Shown here: piece by piece, positions 30,346-42,545 of the stretch | How positions within the stretch are numbered: the first letter of the stretch is position 1 | Layout of the letters: the number at the start of each line of letters is the position of its first letter | From: Nereocystis luetkeana | Lineage: Eukaryota; Sar; Phaeophyceae; Laminariales; Laminariaceae | Direction: 5' to 3' | Length of the DNA stretch: 64,000 bases | Assembly (NCBI GenBank): GCA_031213475.1 | Contig: JARUPZ010000025.1 | Span: 7,884,656-7,948,655 of the forward strand | Position numbers and translations under genes: made by a program | Notes under the pieces: model-generated | The model's database searches: none | What the model saw: only the letters and a program-made list of their open reading frames with translations | What the model was told of the DNA's origin: nothing

Positions 30346-32040
30346 CAAGATCGCTTCACGTGAACGAAGAATAGGCACACAAGGAAAAAAACCTGGGAAT
30401 TGTAATGCGCGCAGAAATTTGCGAACATTCTTGCGGCCGCAGGACGTACCAGGTACAATTCAATAGCTCTGACGGTGACGACAGGTTTGTTGTTGGCTTG
30501 GAGAGTCAACTATAATAATAACACGGAGTTCGAACGATCGTCAATGCGCAGACACAATACTTTTTTACGGCGTGCTTGCTTTTGGTTCGTATTCCAGAGG
30601 CAACGGAGTAAACCAGCCTGATGAACGACTGGCGAGGGCCTGGAGCAAGCGCAAAGTGGTGGTGACAGTGGGCGGTTCGAGAAAGCTCAGGCGGGAGCTA
30701 CGTAAGAATTTAGTTAAGGCCGGGACTGCTTTACTTGTTTGTGTGCCTTAAGGTGCTTCTCCAAACCTCAACCACAAGAAAATACCGAAGGTCCCTCGCC
30801 GCCTTGTGAGGGAACCTTGGAACTTGAGCAATCAATTCCCTGGCGAGGCGTGAGCCCACCGGGGGGGGGTGTCCAAAACAAACGGCGTCTATGTGAAAGC
30901 GACACGTGACACGGACTTGTGTGGAAAGGCCTCGGGAATTGAAGAAGACCGACTTCAGGAGACCGACGTCGTAGATCACGAAAAAGGCCTACCGTGTTGG
31001 ACTCTGGTGCGACTCGAATCCTGAATCCTGAGCGTTCGTCGCATACAATCATTGGCGTCTCTACCGATTGTTGGTGAGTTCTTGCAGGGGACAAGAGCAT
31101 CATGCAGAGTCGTTTTACAACAGCAGTGCTTATACTCGTACTACGTATAGAATTAATGGTATGATGTACCGACGTGGAGTCCACCTCAAATGAAAGTATG
31201 ACGTGTGGCGGGCGGGCCCTCTCCGTCTTGCCAGTGGGGGATAGCGACGCTCCACTCCACTGGCAAGCGTTTCACGCTGCGTACAAGCTGCTATAAGAGT
31301 CCATGCCTACGGTACAGTTCGTAGTTAGTTGCTGCCGTACGTACTACGGGCAACCGTACAAGCAATGTCGCCTCCAGTTGCTTGTGTAGCGGTGGAAAAG
31401 GGAGTGAATCATTACCCAATGCACCTTCTTTGAGTCGAGGGTATCTGGGTATTGCTCCGAACGACGTAACTTCGATTGCTCTGTTCTGACGGTTTTTAGC
31501 ACTGCTGTTGGCCCGATGTGACTGCTGAAGCTTCCAAGAATTCCTGTTTGTGAATGCCATTTCACGGGTAGCAGTACACGCGAAATCAATACCACCAGCA
31601 GTCGACCGAGAAAGCCCAAGTCGGGTTCGCCGCAAATCGAAAGAAATGTCGAAATACGGAAAATAGGCGCCTAACTGATCGATCGCTGGCAAGCGGCTGC
31701 GATATTGTTGTGAGAGTTAGGTTCGGCTTCTTCTGCCAACCTGACACGTTATTATTGCTCGGTTGCTGTGCAGTGGACGGCGGCAGTGAAGAAACATTGT
31801 GTTGCGAAAATTGGTTCAAGATCGGCACGAACAACACGAAAATTTGGGTCAAGAAAAACCCCTCAATTATCAACATAGTAATATAGTGGGATCAACTCCA
31901 AAACAGTCCTATTAGTACTACCACGGTATATACAATAGGGTTATAGATCACTGTCGGAAAATTGAGACATCGGGTCTAGACACGAAATTAACGATTCTTT
32001 AATTATTTTATATATGTGGGGGCAAAGCACTCAAAATATA
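30346..32040. other. Intergenic, no gene supported
   Basis: Short ORFs without domains. One TACCAGGTA at 30447-30455. Confidence 0.4.
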
Positions 32041-32088
32041 GGTAGTTTGCACCCAAAACGGGACTGGGCAGGTCCTAAAAGGGTTAAC
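32041..32088. mobile_element. P90 half copy (copy 5)
   Basis: AAAACGGGACTGGGCAGGTC followed by CTAAAAGGGTTAA is the right arm of the foldback family; the left arm is absent. Confidence 0.55.
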
Positions 32089-33984
32089 ATGGGCCTGTCT
32101 ATAGAAAGTACAAGCTGAAGGTGTAAGGCCGAACCGTAGATGCTGCTGTTTGTTTCGTTGGAAACTAAAAACATACCGGTATTTATTTTTAGTTCGCATA
32201 CACTCTCGTACGAAAGGGGCGCCTGCTGTGCTTGGGAAGATACGTCGATCTGATGCCGGGATTCGACTTCTGATGTGGCTAGGAACAATGACTAAGCGTC
32301 GGTCACTCTTCGCTCGTCCAGTCAGCTGCTACAACCGAGCGAGTACTTGGGTGAAATGACCGAGATCAAAAACCGAGCTATTTTCCGGTCGAGTATTCGG
32401 TCGGTTATATATTACGTTCTCAAGCAAAAAACGAAACCCAAACTCTGAGGCATAGGCCGGATTTCGTATTTAAAAAAGGGTGCATCCACCATCACTTCGT
32501 CCAGTGTTATGCCCGCACCCCGCTTTCCTACTTGTCACTGCTACTTGCTGCTGTTGACCTCAGGCTGACCCTTTGATCAACCTCTCCCGGATTTTTCATT
32601 TTTCACTCTTCTTACTATTCATAAATAAATGTAGAACTGGTATAAAATCTCACCCTGTTTATATTTCTTTTCACGTACTATGTATTGATACCGAATAAAA
32701 GTGTTACTGTCTTCCCCTCTATGTTTTTATGTATGTATGTGTGTGTCCTATAGGGGTGTATATACAGATAGATGTAGATGCTTAACATGGGACAGGGGAT
32801 AGGGGATGCAAACGCCGATCCATTCATATATATCCGGTCTGCACTCTAATGAGATAAGCGAATATATTATATCCGTATGTGAAATGTTCGGATTCGGTTT
32901 ATCGCCACCGGATTTCGACTCCCAACTAAATAACCGACCATCGGTCTCGGTGCCCGACTCTGGCGAAGTACTTCTAGACAATTTTCGATTTCGATACAAA
33001 TATCCCGACATTTGAACGTTGGGCACCTGACCCTCAGATCAGTTTCTTTGCCTAACGAGAATACAAGGCTCATATTCTTACGACAGAAGAAGCTTCCACT
33101 GACGACCACCCATGCGATACTGCCATATATATACGTTATTCCCCATGCCTTTTTTTTTCTGAGAATACGTCGGTATCGAGGAGTTCCTCTTCTTGCACCC
33201 TCAATCAAGCGCGCTGGTTGACAGAGTTTCCCTTTGTTACTATCAGGTATGAAATATGAATAGTGGTTTCATCCAAAGTCAACCAGGCTCGTTGAAAACC
33301 GTTGCTCGCTGCTACCAGGTATACCAGTAAATTTCCCTCCCGCGTCACACGTGGCGGGTGGCATCAATTTCCTGTAACATTTCGGCGAGATCTGCTCGCG
33401 AGTTCTTTCTCTGGTCAACCGCGACGACTATTATCTGCTCGCGAGTTCTCTGGTCAACCGCGACGACTATTTAGAGGGGCAGTGCTGGCCTGCTTATGCC
33501 GCAGCTAGATAAGAGATGTCAGAGAGTGGGCAACGTCTCAGAATCGGTTTGGTAGACGAACGGTAGTCAATCTTACCATTCCTGCCTTAAGTACGACTTT
33601 CTTCTGCACTCTCTCTTCTCTCGTCTTTTACTTGTTTGTTCCCTTGGTTCTTTCTACCTTTCCCTCCCTCGCCGTGCTTTTGCCGGCATCTCCATCTTCT
33701 TCGTGTTGCTTCGCGCCTGCCTGCAGCAGTTATCTGTTCCCGCGAGCACGTACGTAGGTTTACCTTTGCGACAACAAGTAAGTGGCCTTATTTTATGACT
33801 ACTTTACTTGTACGTCTCGTTTGATTATGTTCCATTCCGAAAGTGTTTAGTTTCTTGTTTCTACCCGTGTATTGTTCTTGTTCATAATTTCCGGTCTGGC
33901 TTCTGCTGTCTTCGCGTACTCAGTATCTTAATTGGGAAATCACTTGGCTTACCCATTATGTCTCAACGTTTTTTGTTTCTGGGG
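32089..33984. other. Intergenic with a 43-bp direct repeat
   Basis: No gene supported. Two near-identical units at about 33391-33433 and 33434-33473 share CTGCTCGCGAGTTCT and CTGGTCAACCGCGACGACTA; they differ by a 4-base indel. Confidence 0.6.
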
Positions 33985-34429
33985 TTTTCGTCGAAAAATA
34001 AACCTGACCACTTTTGGCCGAAAATCAGTGGGCATGCTATCAAAAAAGTACAAAACACACCCCAGGAGCCCTGCTTTTGGCAAGGCTGAAATAATAGTAA
34101 ATGATTTTGGCTCGAAAAGGCGAAGGTTAACATGTTTCTTTTCTCCTCTGTCGATATAGCTTTCGACTGATTTTGTTAAACGTTGAACCAAGCAGAGAGC
34201 CTACAAGTACCGTTTCTTCATTCCGTATGCGCCTGCCCTCCCTCGGTTGGAATACTTCTGTATTATTAACGTATAAACTCTGTGCTCGTACATCGCATGT
34301 CAAATTACGTATTTATACATGCATGCGCTGGTTTCAATTTTTCTTCTTTGTGTTGCGTGACGTGGTGCAGTTATTAAATAGTTGTTGTGATGTGTACTCT
34401 GTTGTTTTATATGGTCACAACAGTCCATA

Positions 34430-34767
34430 GCCCCGGTGGTTCAAGTGGTTAACCTCGAATTCTACTTGTTTGAGTCCTGGGTTCGAGCCCCAGGAGGGTC
34501 GGACTTTGACTTTATTTGCAAAAATAAAAAAAAGGATTCAATTGTTGAGAGCGCCTTGCAGCGTGGGTAGGCACAATTCGATGCGAGTCGACAAGGGAAG
34601 AAAATGCTGAAATCTTCTCGCGATAAAAATGAAGGCACGTACCGTAGCGGGAAGGGGGGAGAAGAGCCTGCTATGTGACCCCGGATCTGAGTTACGAGTT
34701 GGAAGGAGAGAGAGAAGATGATGTGCGAAGATAATGAATGGGATGAGAAAAAAAAAAAAAAAAAAAA
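34430..34767 (+). mobile_element. tRNA-headed SINE, copy S3, with empty-site counterpart
   Basis: Same family as S1, lacking the first bases (starts GCCCCGG) and ending in a long A tail. The matching empty site is in RepA copy 2 (CAGTCTATACAGCAC at about 42116). Here CAGTCCATA is followed by the SINE and then ATACAGCAT, so any target duplication is only about 3 bp. Confidence 0.93.
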
Positions 34768-35008
34768 TACAGCATATATATCGTGGTCTTTGTCTGCACC
34801 ACCCCCCGACAAGGTGGTCTCAGGTTTGGGTACTGCAATAAAATTTCGTGCCGAGCAGGCAGTTCCGCGTGGACGGTCTATGTCAACGGGGGGTGGGCGC
34901 CGGAGTAAACATTCTTGGCGCCCCCGCCGTGCCGAAACAAACAAAGCCTATTCATACTCGTAGTGACTCTCTGCAGATCCCAGTGGAGCCCGTGGTATGT
35001 ACACCCTA

Positions 35009-35302
<294 letters not shown>

Positions 35303-35330
35303 GAGATTTTGGAGTGGCACATCGTTTTTT

Positions 35331-36195
35331 CAGGGCTTTTCGCGGGTCACTTGATGTTCAAAATGTCACGGGTCGGGTCGGGTCAGGAAGTAAGTGTTCA
35401 AAATCTCACGGATCGGGTCGGGTCGGGTCAAGAGGTTTTCAAATCTCACGGGTCGGGTCGGGTCGGGTCGGGGCAGGAGGTGATGAAAAGCTTACTGGTC
35501 GGGTCAGGTCATGACCCGCGATAAGTGGGTCACTCGCGGGTCGGGCCATCATGACCCGCGAGTTGTTTTTCGCTGACCCGCGGGTCGGACCCGCGCATTC
35601 GGCTCGCGGACCCGACATTTGAATAACTTCCCGCTCTCTTACCGAAAGGCTTCTCTCGTACCAATACTCCATACCACCCCTTTGGTATCATATTCAGACA
35701 TTAAAACACCGCCATATTCATATACGCATGCCCGCACCCATTCATCATACCCACGACAGCCAGCAGGTAATATATCGATCGCTTCGGGGCACTAAAATGT
35801 ACATTAAATTGTTTTTGAAGTGCCCACCTACGGGCCAGATCCGCGGGTCGAACCTTCGGGTCACGATAAATGGTCTCGCGTGTCAAGGTGACCTGACCCG
35901 CATGAAACCGGTGTCTCACGGGTCAGTCGGAAAGTGGCCGGTCGGGTCGGGTCGGGTCAGGAGGTTTCGAAATTTCGCGGGTCGGGTCGGGTCGGGTCAA
36001 GAGATATTCAAATCTCACGGGCCGGATCGGGTCGGGTCGGGTCAAGAGACTTTCAAAATCTCGCGGGTCGGGTCGGGTCAAGTCAACATACCTAAAAAAC
36101 TCGCGGGTCGGGTCGGGTCAGCTGACCCGTCCCGACCCGACCCGATCCGACCCGATCCGACCCGTGAGGTTTGACCTGACCCGCGAAAAGCCCTG
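35331..36195. mobile_element. hAT-like MITE packed with GGGTC repeats
   Basis: Perfect 19-bp terminal inverted repeats starting CAGGGCTTTTCGCGGGTCA lie at 35331-35349 and 36177-36195. A CAGGG start is usual for hAT ends. An 8-bp duplication cannot be proven because the flanks are T runs (CGTTTTTT before, TTTTTTTT after). Inside are arrays of GGGTC, with orientation reversing at about 35510-35620 and again near the right end. There is no transposase ORF. Confidence 0.82.
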
Positions 36196-36340
36196 TTTTT
36201 TTTGCCTGGCTTTCATGGACAGAGCACCGCTCGTGGTGCGCGTTTCACCTGGTTTTAGTGTTCACCTGAGTTTGTCTAAAGCGTATCAGGTATACCTTAT
36301 TTTGGCATTGCCTCTTTTTTTCTTTCTCACAGCAGTTTGT

Positions 36341-36864
36341 GTGGCCACATTACTACCAGGTATCTCTCCAGCATACCGGTTTAGCAGGCCGTCGAGTGGA
36401 AAGGACGGCAATACAACATAACAAGAACTCAAGACAGCAAAACATCTAACCACGGGTTTCGGTGTCGTTGCTTGCTTCGTACGGACATCCTCATCATCTC
36501 GGTAGCCCTTTTTTCTTGACGGATTGTCGTATACCTGGGATATAGTATGCCTGGATTTGTCGCCATGACCATATATATATAGTCAAGTGGCGTATGCCCG
36601 TCATTGAACATCTATCTATGCATAAATATGTATTTTTGTGTATGGGCGAAAATGGGATCTCATTTTGATTTGGCGTTGAAGATAAGATATATATATGCCC
36701 AAGGTTCACGAAAAAACACCAGCGAAAGCATGCATTTATTTCTGGTTCCACGTCACGTGAACGCTGTATTTCCATATTTTAGAATAATACCTGTATGATA
36801 GGAACGACATGTATGTGAGCGCTCGGGGGATCGTGAGATCGTCAAACTTTGCGACTGGGCTTCT
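36341..36864. other. Non-coding, nothing recognised
   Basis: No domain-bearing ORF; a TACCAGGTA motif at 36354-36362 and short TA runs. Confidence 0.4.
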
Positions 36865-37245
36865 TTTAGGGAAAATTCCAAGATAAGGTGTATCTGATTC
36901 GTTCGAGATAAACTAAGGTACATGCAAAAACCAATTATAAACGCGCGCCACGAGCGGTGTTGTGTCCATGAAAATTCGGAAAAAAAACGAATACGCCTAC
37001 GACGTAGTAAGTCATTTGAGCGTGCCACATGGCCTCCAAAATCTAAATTGTACCAGGTATTGTTTTCAATAGGACTTTTGTAGGCACTACGTGCCCCACT
37101 TGGTCCTGCGGAGAGTCACTATTAATAGGCTTCGCATTCCGCCACGGCGGGACCGCCAAGAGTATTTACTCTGGCGCCTCCCCCCCGATGGCACCAAATA
37201 CTGCTCCCACCCAGCAACCACAGCTGTTTGTGGTACGACCAGCAC
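36865..37245 (-). repeat. RepA, partial copy 3 (inverted)
   Basis: On the minus strand it matches 42250-42540: GGCGCCAGAGTAAATAC, GCCTATTAATAGTGACTCTC, TTGGAGGCCATGTGGCACGC, ACACCGCTCGTGGCGCGCGT. Confidence 0.85.
37051..37059. repeat. TACCAGGTA scar-like insertion
   Basis: On the minus strand GAAAACAATA-CCTGGTA-CAATTTAGAT compares with GAAAACAAAACAATTCAGAT in RepA copy 2 at about 42367: exactly 7 bp added. Confidence 0.85.
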
Positions 37246-37582
37246 AGACGGGATCTACGTATGAAATCTGTATGAATAGTCACCCTGATCCCTTGCTTCC
37301 CTGCCTGCTGGCACCTCATTGCTTCCGGCAACCATGCCCTGCCGCCGGCGCGGATGCGTCAGCGTCAGAAAATACGAAAACACGGAAACCATGGCATCCA
37401 CCGACCATCATAGAATGTGTATGTCGTGTCTGTCGTATTTAATTCCAGGTACCAAGTCCGACTCGGTGGTCATTTTGCGCCCAACAGACAAATACGTAGA
37501 CCGACGAAACGCCGAGAGTTCGACAGGCAGCTTTTTATGTCCGATGGGAATTGTCGTGAACGAGTAGTCTCCAGAGTAAGCC
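37246..37582. other. Non-coding, nothing supported
   Basis: A short fragment GTATGTCGTGTCTGTCGTAT at about 37419 resembles the LINE 3' region. No gene seen. Confidence 0.4.
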
Positions 37583-37932
37583 GGTCGCCCCGGTGGTTCA
37601 AGTGGTTAACCTCGAATTCTACTTGTTTGAGTCCTGGGTTCGAGCCCCAGGAGGGTCAGACTTTGACTTTATTTGCAAAAATAAAAAAAGGGATTCAATT
37701 GTTGAGAGCGCCTTGCAGCGTGGGTAGGCACAATTCGATGCGAGTCGACGAGGGAAGAAAACGCTTAAATCTTCTCGCGATAAAAATGAAGGCACGTACC
37801 GTAGCGGGAAGGGGGGAGAAGAGCCTGCTATGTGACCCCGGATCTGAGTTACGAGTTGGAAGGAGAGAGAGAAGAAGATGTGCGAAGATAATGAATGGGA
37901 TGAGAAAAAAAAAAAGAAAAGAAAAAAAAAAA
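37583..37932 (+). mobile_element. tRNA-headed SINE, copy S4, fused to LINE
   Basis: Full-length head, A and B boxes and body as in S1. The A-rich tail (with G interruptions) leads straight into LINE coding sequence at 37933. Confidence 0.93.
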
Positions 37933-37977
37933 GTCATCTCCACTCTCAACCAGCCTATCCAGCCCCGTAATACGTCT

Positions 37978-40409
37978 GGTATGGTTGAGATTTTCACTAC
38001 GGCTGTTATTGATGCGGTCGAAAAAGAGGTACCAACCCCTGCACGTCGCCACCGCAGACATGGATGGTGTGAGTCTGGCGAAACCTTGGCCGCATTCATG
38101 CCAGCATGGACAGCGAGGGAGGATGCACGACAATTCTTGCGTGCCCACCCCCGGGACAGAACCGCGTGGAAGACCCTGAGATCTGCGTGTGCGAACCTGC
38201 AGAAGGTGATTGCCGCAGGACTGCATGCGTACTTCGAAGCGTACCTTGCCGAAACCGAACGACTCCTAGCGAACAACGACCAAAGAGGCTTTTACAAGCA
38301 CCTCAAGAGTACGGTAGGATTGGAAGGGACTAAAGCGAGGAGCGAACAGTTCATTAGCGACGAGGATGGCACGATCCTACGGGATAAGGTGCGAATTCGT
38401 GAACGATGGGCGGTGTTTAACACAAACTGTTGAACACGAAGTCGCTGAAACTCGATCCCACGATCATCGACCTCTTGCCACCGCGACCGCCTAAACTGTC
38501 GCTTGAAGATGAACAATCCATAGACGAGATGACAGAAGCACTGAAGGGGATGTCGAATTGGAAAGCTGTCGGGCCAGATGGTCTCCTGGTCGAACTCCTA
38601 AAAATCGACCACCCGGCATTCGCCCAGCGCTTTCACAACATCCTTGTCAATGTTTGGTTAACAGGAGAAGCCCCTCAGCAATGGAAAGATGCGACCATCA
38701 AGGTCCTTCACAAAAAGAAGGATCGAACTGACTGCAACAACTATAGAGGGATTTCGCTTGTTGCCCACGGAGGCAAAGTGTTGTTGAAAATCGTCGCGTC
38801 CCGCCTCAGCAACTACTGCGAGACCGAGGAACTACTCCCCGAGGAACAGTCAGTGCGGCTTCCGCCCCGCACGATCAACGATTGATATGTTGTTCGTCGT
38901 GCGCCGGCTGCAAGAGCTCGGACGACAGAGGAAAATCCCCTTATACGTGTGCTTCATCGATCTGCAGAAAGCGTACGACTCTGTCGACCGAGAGCTGTTA
39001 TGGAAGGTACTCACACGCTTTGGCGTACCAACCAAGATGCTGAGAATTATCCGTAATTTCCAGGATGGCATGCGGGCTCGCGTGCGTACTGATGACGGCG
39101 AGCTCTCGGAATGGTTTGATGTCTCGCAGGGGCTGCGACAAGGCTGTGTACTATCATCGCTACTGTTCAACGTGTTCTTCGCTGCTGCGTTACACGTCGT
39201 ATTAGTACGCTTCAGCCAAGACGAAGCCATTGTAAGGGATTTGGCCAACTCTGTGAAGCTGGAGTAGTTCGAACAGGGAAGGAGGAGCCATTGGCGTGCG
39301 TGCGAAGGTCTGTATGGGGCATGTTGTACGCCGATGATACAGGAATTGTCTCGAAGTAGGCTGAAGGGCTCGCAAAAATGATGACAGTCATCGTGACTGT
39401 CTTTGAAGCAGCAGGCCTCACGGTGTCGGAAAAGAAGACTGAGACAATGGTCCTACAAACACCAGACCAGACAACCCTCGCACCACCGCTCGTCATCGAA
39501 GCGGCAGGTCAGAGGTATAAGCAGACGATCCAGTTCTTATACCTAGGCGGCGGTATCCACGAAAACGCTGCGCTCTCGCTCGAAATCGACCGACGGATCC
39601 GCCTCATGCGAGCATGCCTCAAACGGTTCGGCCCGGAGTTGTATGATAGGACGACCGCCCCCCTTAGCCTTAAAGTCCGAATGCTGAAGGCCGAGGTGAT
39701 TGAGACCCTGCTGTACGGGTGTGTGACGTGGACCCTCAGAGCGGAACACTTTGCCAAGCTTCGAACGGCTCACCACCAAGTCCTGCTGCGAGTCATTGGC
39801 TTCCAGCGCCGACTTCATACTGACCATGCCACCCTCTCGTACGCGAAGGCCCTCAAGGTGACACGTTGCGAGAGCATCGAAACGACCATTCGTAAACGTC
39901 GGCTCTTCTTTGCGGGGGGCGTGGCCCGGCGAAGCAAGGAGCGATTACCCAGTCGGGTAATGTTCGGGACGATAACTGGTGGGGAGAACCCGAGACCAGG
40001 CGGACAGTGTAAGACTTGCCATAGATGCATAGTCGAAGACCTTAGGGAGTTCCGAGCCACCGAAGGGTCAACGGAAGTTGCCCCCTTGGTGTTTGGAGTC
40101 GAGACCGCGTTGTGGTCCACTGCAGCCAAAAAGGCGGGGAAGTGGTACCGGGGGATCCTTGAAGCAGCCGAACGGTTCATGGTGAGGTGGCACGAGGCTG
40201 AGGCTGAGATGAGTAGGCAGCGCCGTGCATCCGCCGTGGATGGTGCCCAAGGGAACGGGGGGGGAAGGGGCAACAACAGGAGAAGTGGCAGAAAGCCCGA
40301 ACGAGGGAATGCGGAGAGGGGGGGGAACAGGAGGGGTAGAAGGGAAACGGCGGTAGACGAAAGTAGGAAGGAGATGGCAGACAGGGTAGCAAGGCACCAA
40401 GTCGACTAG
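37978..40409 (+). pseudogene. LINE reverse transcriptase ORF, frameshifted
   Basis: Pieces in order: an N-terminal region (to about 38420); RT fingers and palm with [19 protein letters not shown] and [30 protein letters not shown]; catalytic YADD at 39327-39338; thumb (LYLGGGIHE, LLYGCVTWTL); and a C-terminal Cys cluster (CKTCHRC). Breaks: a small insertion near 38420-38432; a 4-bp CAGT duplication at 38847-38854; a frameshift between about 39180 and 39300; and TAG at 39357-39359 just after YADD. The RT belongs to the non-LTR class, but I do not assign a clade. Not functional as it stands. Confidence 0.9.
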
Positions 40410-41305
40410 ACAGTAGAACATGACCATACAACTAGTGCTACCAACCGGTGCAGCTGGTTCGAACGTGGTCTTCCCTTGTCTTCTTGTTTTTGTTTTTATT
40501 TTTTATTTTTCTTTCTTGCGCTGATTCTCCGTGATTTTCATGTTTTTTTTCTCTTCCTCTTCCTTTTCTGATTGATAAGCCGTACTGAAGGACCCGTGTG
40601 GCGTGGTTGGGAGACGAACCTGCTCTGCTCGTTTCGTATTGTCTGACGCCAAGGGGCTTGGCATAGTTGACGAACGCAGGGCGGAGACGGCAGTCTGGGT
40701 AGCAAGGCACCAGGCGGATTAGCAAGGAGAACCTGGCTATACTACTCGTACCACAAGCTGCTGCCGTCACCTGGAAGGTGCTTTGGGCTTTGGTCTGCCT
40801 GTTATTTCCCCTTTGTTATTTTTCCTTGTTACTTTTTTCCTTGGTTCTTTGTCTTACTCTGTTTACAAGCAGTGGTGTTTTTTTTCCTATTTTATTTTAT
40901 TTTCCTTCTTTTCTCCAGCTCGTTCTTTTTCAAGTGTTGGCCACCTCGCCTGCGGGGGGGGGGCACGACAGATTGTTTCTCTTAGATTTTGCTTTCATTT
41001 TTCTTCTTTTTCTCTTTCGATTTGTCTACCTTGTTTTTGTTTTCTCTTTGATTGTTTCTTTTCGTTTCACTATTTCATAGATTGCGTATGTCGTGCCTGT
41101 CGTATCTAGTATGATGACATGGCTTTGCATTGCCCACTGCAGTGCACACTGCACACGTGGCAACGTAGTATCTCTGTGGCGTAGCTTTGTGACCACAGAA
41201 CTTGTATCTCTTCTAGGATTGAAGAATCGGCACGGACACTGGTTGCGCTGGCTGGATGTCGACGGGTAGACAGAACGGTTTAATGTGAAGAACACACACA
41301 CACCA
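40410..41305 (+). mobile_element. LINE 3' UTR
   Basis: Pyrimidine-rich region repeated at 28020-28832 and, decayed, after the second LINE at 60430-60720. It ends in an (AC)n tail. Confidence 0.8.
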
Positions 41306-41407
41306 GGGTATTTATTATTTCTCTTGCCATCCGACAATGTGCAGCATGATCTTCAACATGGATCCCTCATAACTTTCCCGAAATTATGACGTGGCATTGC
41401 ATTACCC

Positions 41408-41634
41408 ACATAGAATGTAGGTGTCGTGCCTGTCGTACCTAGCTAGTATGATGCCATGGCATGGCATGGCATGGCATCGCCAACTGCTGTGCTTACTGCA
41501 TACATACCTGGTACGTGGCAACGCGGTATATCTGTGGCGTATCTCTTCTAGGATTGAAGAATCGGCACGGACACTGGTTGTGCTGGATGTCGACGGGTAG
41601 AAAAAACGGTTTAATGTGAAGAACACACACAGCA
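41408..41634 (+). mobile_element. 5'-truncated LINE 3'-end copy
   Basis: Same last 200 bp as the LINE (TGTCGTGCCTGTCGTA...GTGAAGAACACACACA), directly behind the first copy. It contains TACCTGGTA at 41515-41523 and a local ATGGC repeat. Confidence 0.85.
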
Positions 41635-41669
41635 AGTCTTACTGCATGCATATACGTGGCTACGAATTT

Positions 41670-42545
41670 AAAAGGGTTTTAGCCAAAATCAGGTATACCT
41701 GGCGATTTTTCGGCCAAAATCAGTTACATGCTAAAAACAAGTACAAAACACACACCAGGAGCCCTGCTATTGGCCAGGCTCGCAGTGTCTCTTTGGCACG
41801 AAAAGGCCAAGGTATACCTGTTTTGTTCTACTTTGTCTACCTTTCAACTGATTTTGGCCAAATTTGAACCAACCAGAGCGGCCATACGTACACTGTTTTT
41901 TTCTCTCCGTGTGCCTCTGCCCTCCCTTGGTTGGAATTCTTCTGTATTACCGTATAAACTCTACTTGTACGATGTACGTAAATGTACGTATTTACACATG
42001 CATTGACCCGTACGCTGGTTTCACTTTTTTCTTCCTAAGGGTGTGCGACGTGCTTCATGTATTTAATAGTTGTTGTGATGTGTGGTCTGCTGCTTTCTAC
42101 CTGGTATGGCCACAGCAGTCTATACAGCACCATGGTCTTTGTCTGCACCACCCCGCGTCGAGGTGGTCGCAGGTTTGGTACGGCAAGATAATTTCGTGCG
42201 GAGCAGGTGGTTCCGCGAGGACGGTCTAGACGATTTTAAGCTGTCAACGGTGGGGGGGCGCCAGAGTAAATACACTTGGCGCCCCGCGGTGGCGATACAA
42301 ACGCAGCCTATTAATAGTGACTCTCTGCAGGTCCAAGTAGTGGAGCCCGTGATATTTGCACCCTAAAGAAAACAAAACAATTCAGATCTTGGAGGCCATG
42401 TGCATGTGGCACGCTTCATGCTTTAGGCGCTGTATTGATTTTTATGGATTTTCATAGACATAACACCGCTCGTGGCGCGCGTTTTTCACTTGGATTTAGT
42501 ATATACCTGATTCTGGCTCGAACGGATCAGGTGTACGTGTAGTCT
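41670..42545 (+). repeat. RepA copy 2 (uninterrupted)
   Basis: Reference copy for 33985-36340 (plus) and 36865-37245 (minus). It shows no ORF with a known domain. It contains several self-complementary stretches (AGGTATACCTG). Confidence 0.8.
42098..42106. repeat. TACCTGGTA scar-like insertion
   Basis: GCTGCTTTCTA-CCTGGTA-TGGCCAC compares with GTTGTTTTATATGGTCAC in RepA copy 1 at about 34402-34419. Removing 7 bp gives a gap-free 18-base alignment. Confidence 0.85.

Larger units (their letters stand above)
37933..41305 (+). mobile_element. 5'-truncated non-LTR retrotransposon (LINE)
   Basis: Contains the second-ORF protein from before the RT domain to its C-terminus, plus a 3' UTR of about 900 bp ending GTGAAGAACACACACAC. 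The apurinic endonuclease expected upstream of RT is absent, so the copy is 5'-truncated. A shorter truncated copy of the same 3' end follows at 41408-41634. Confidence 0.9.

Noticed and set aside
35323..36203. Definite 8-bp target duplication for the hAT-like MITE
   Set aside because: Both flanks are T runs (CGTTTTTT and TTTTTTTT), so the match is not informative.
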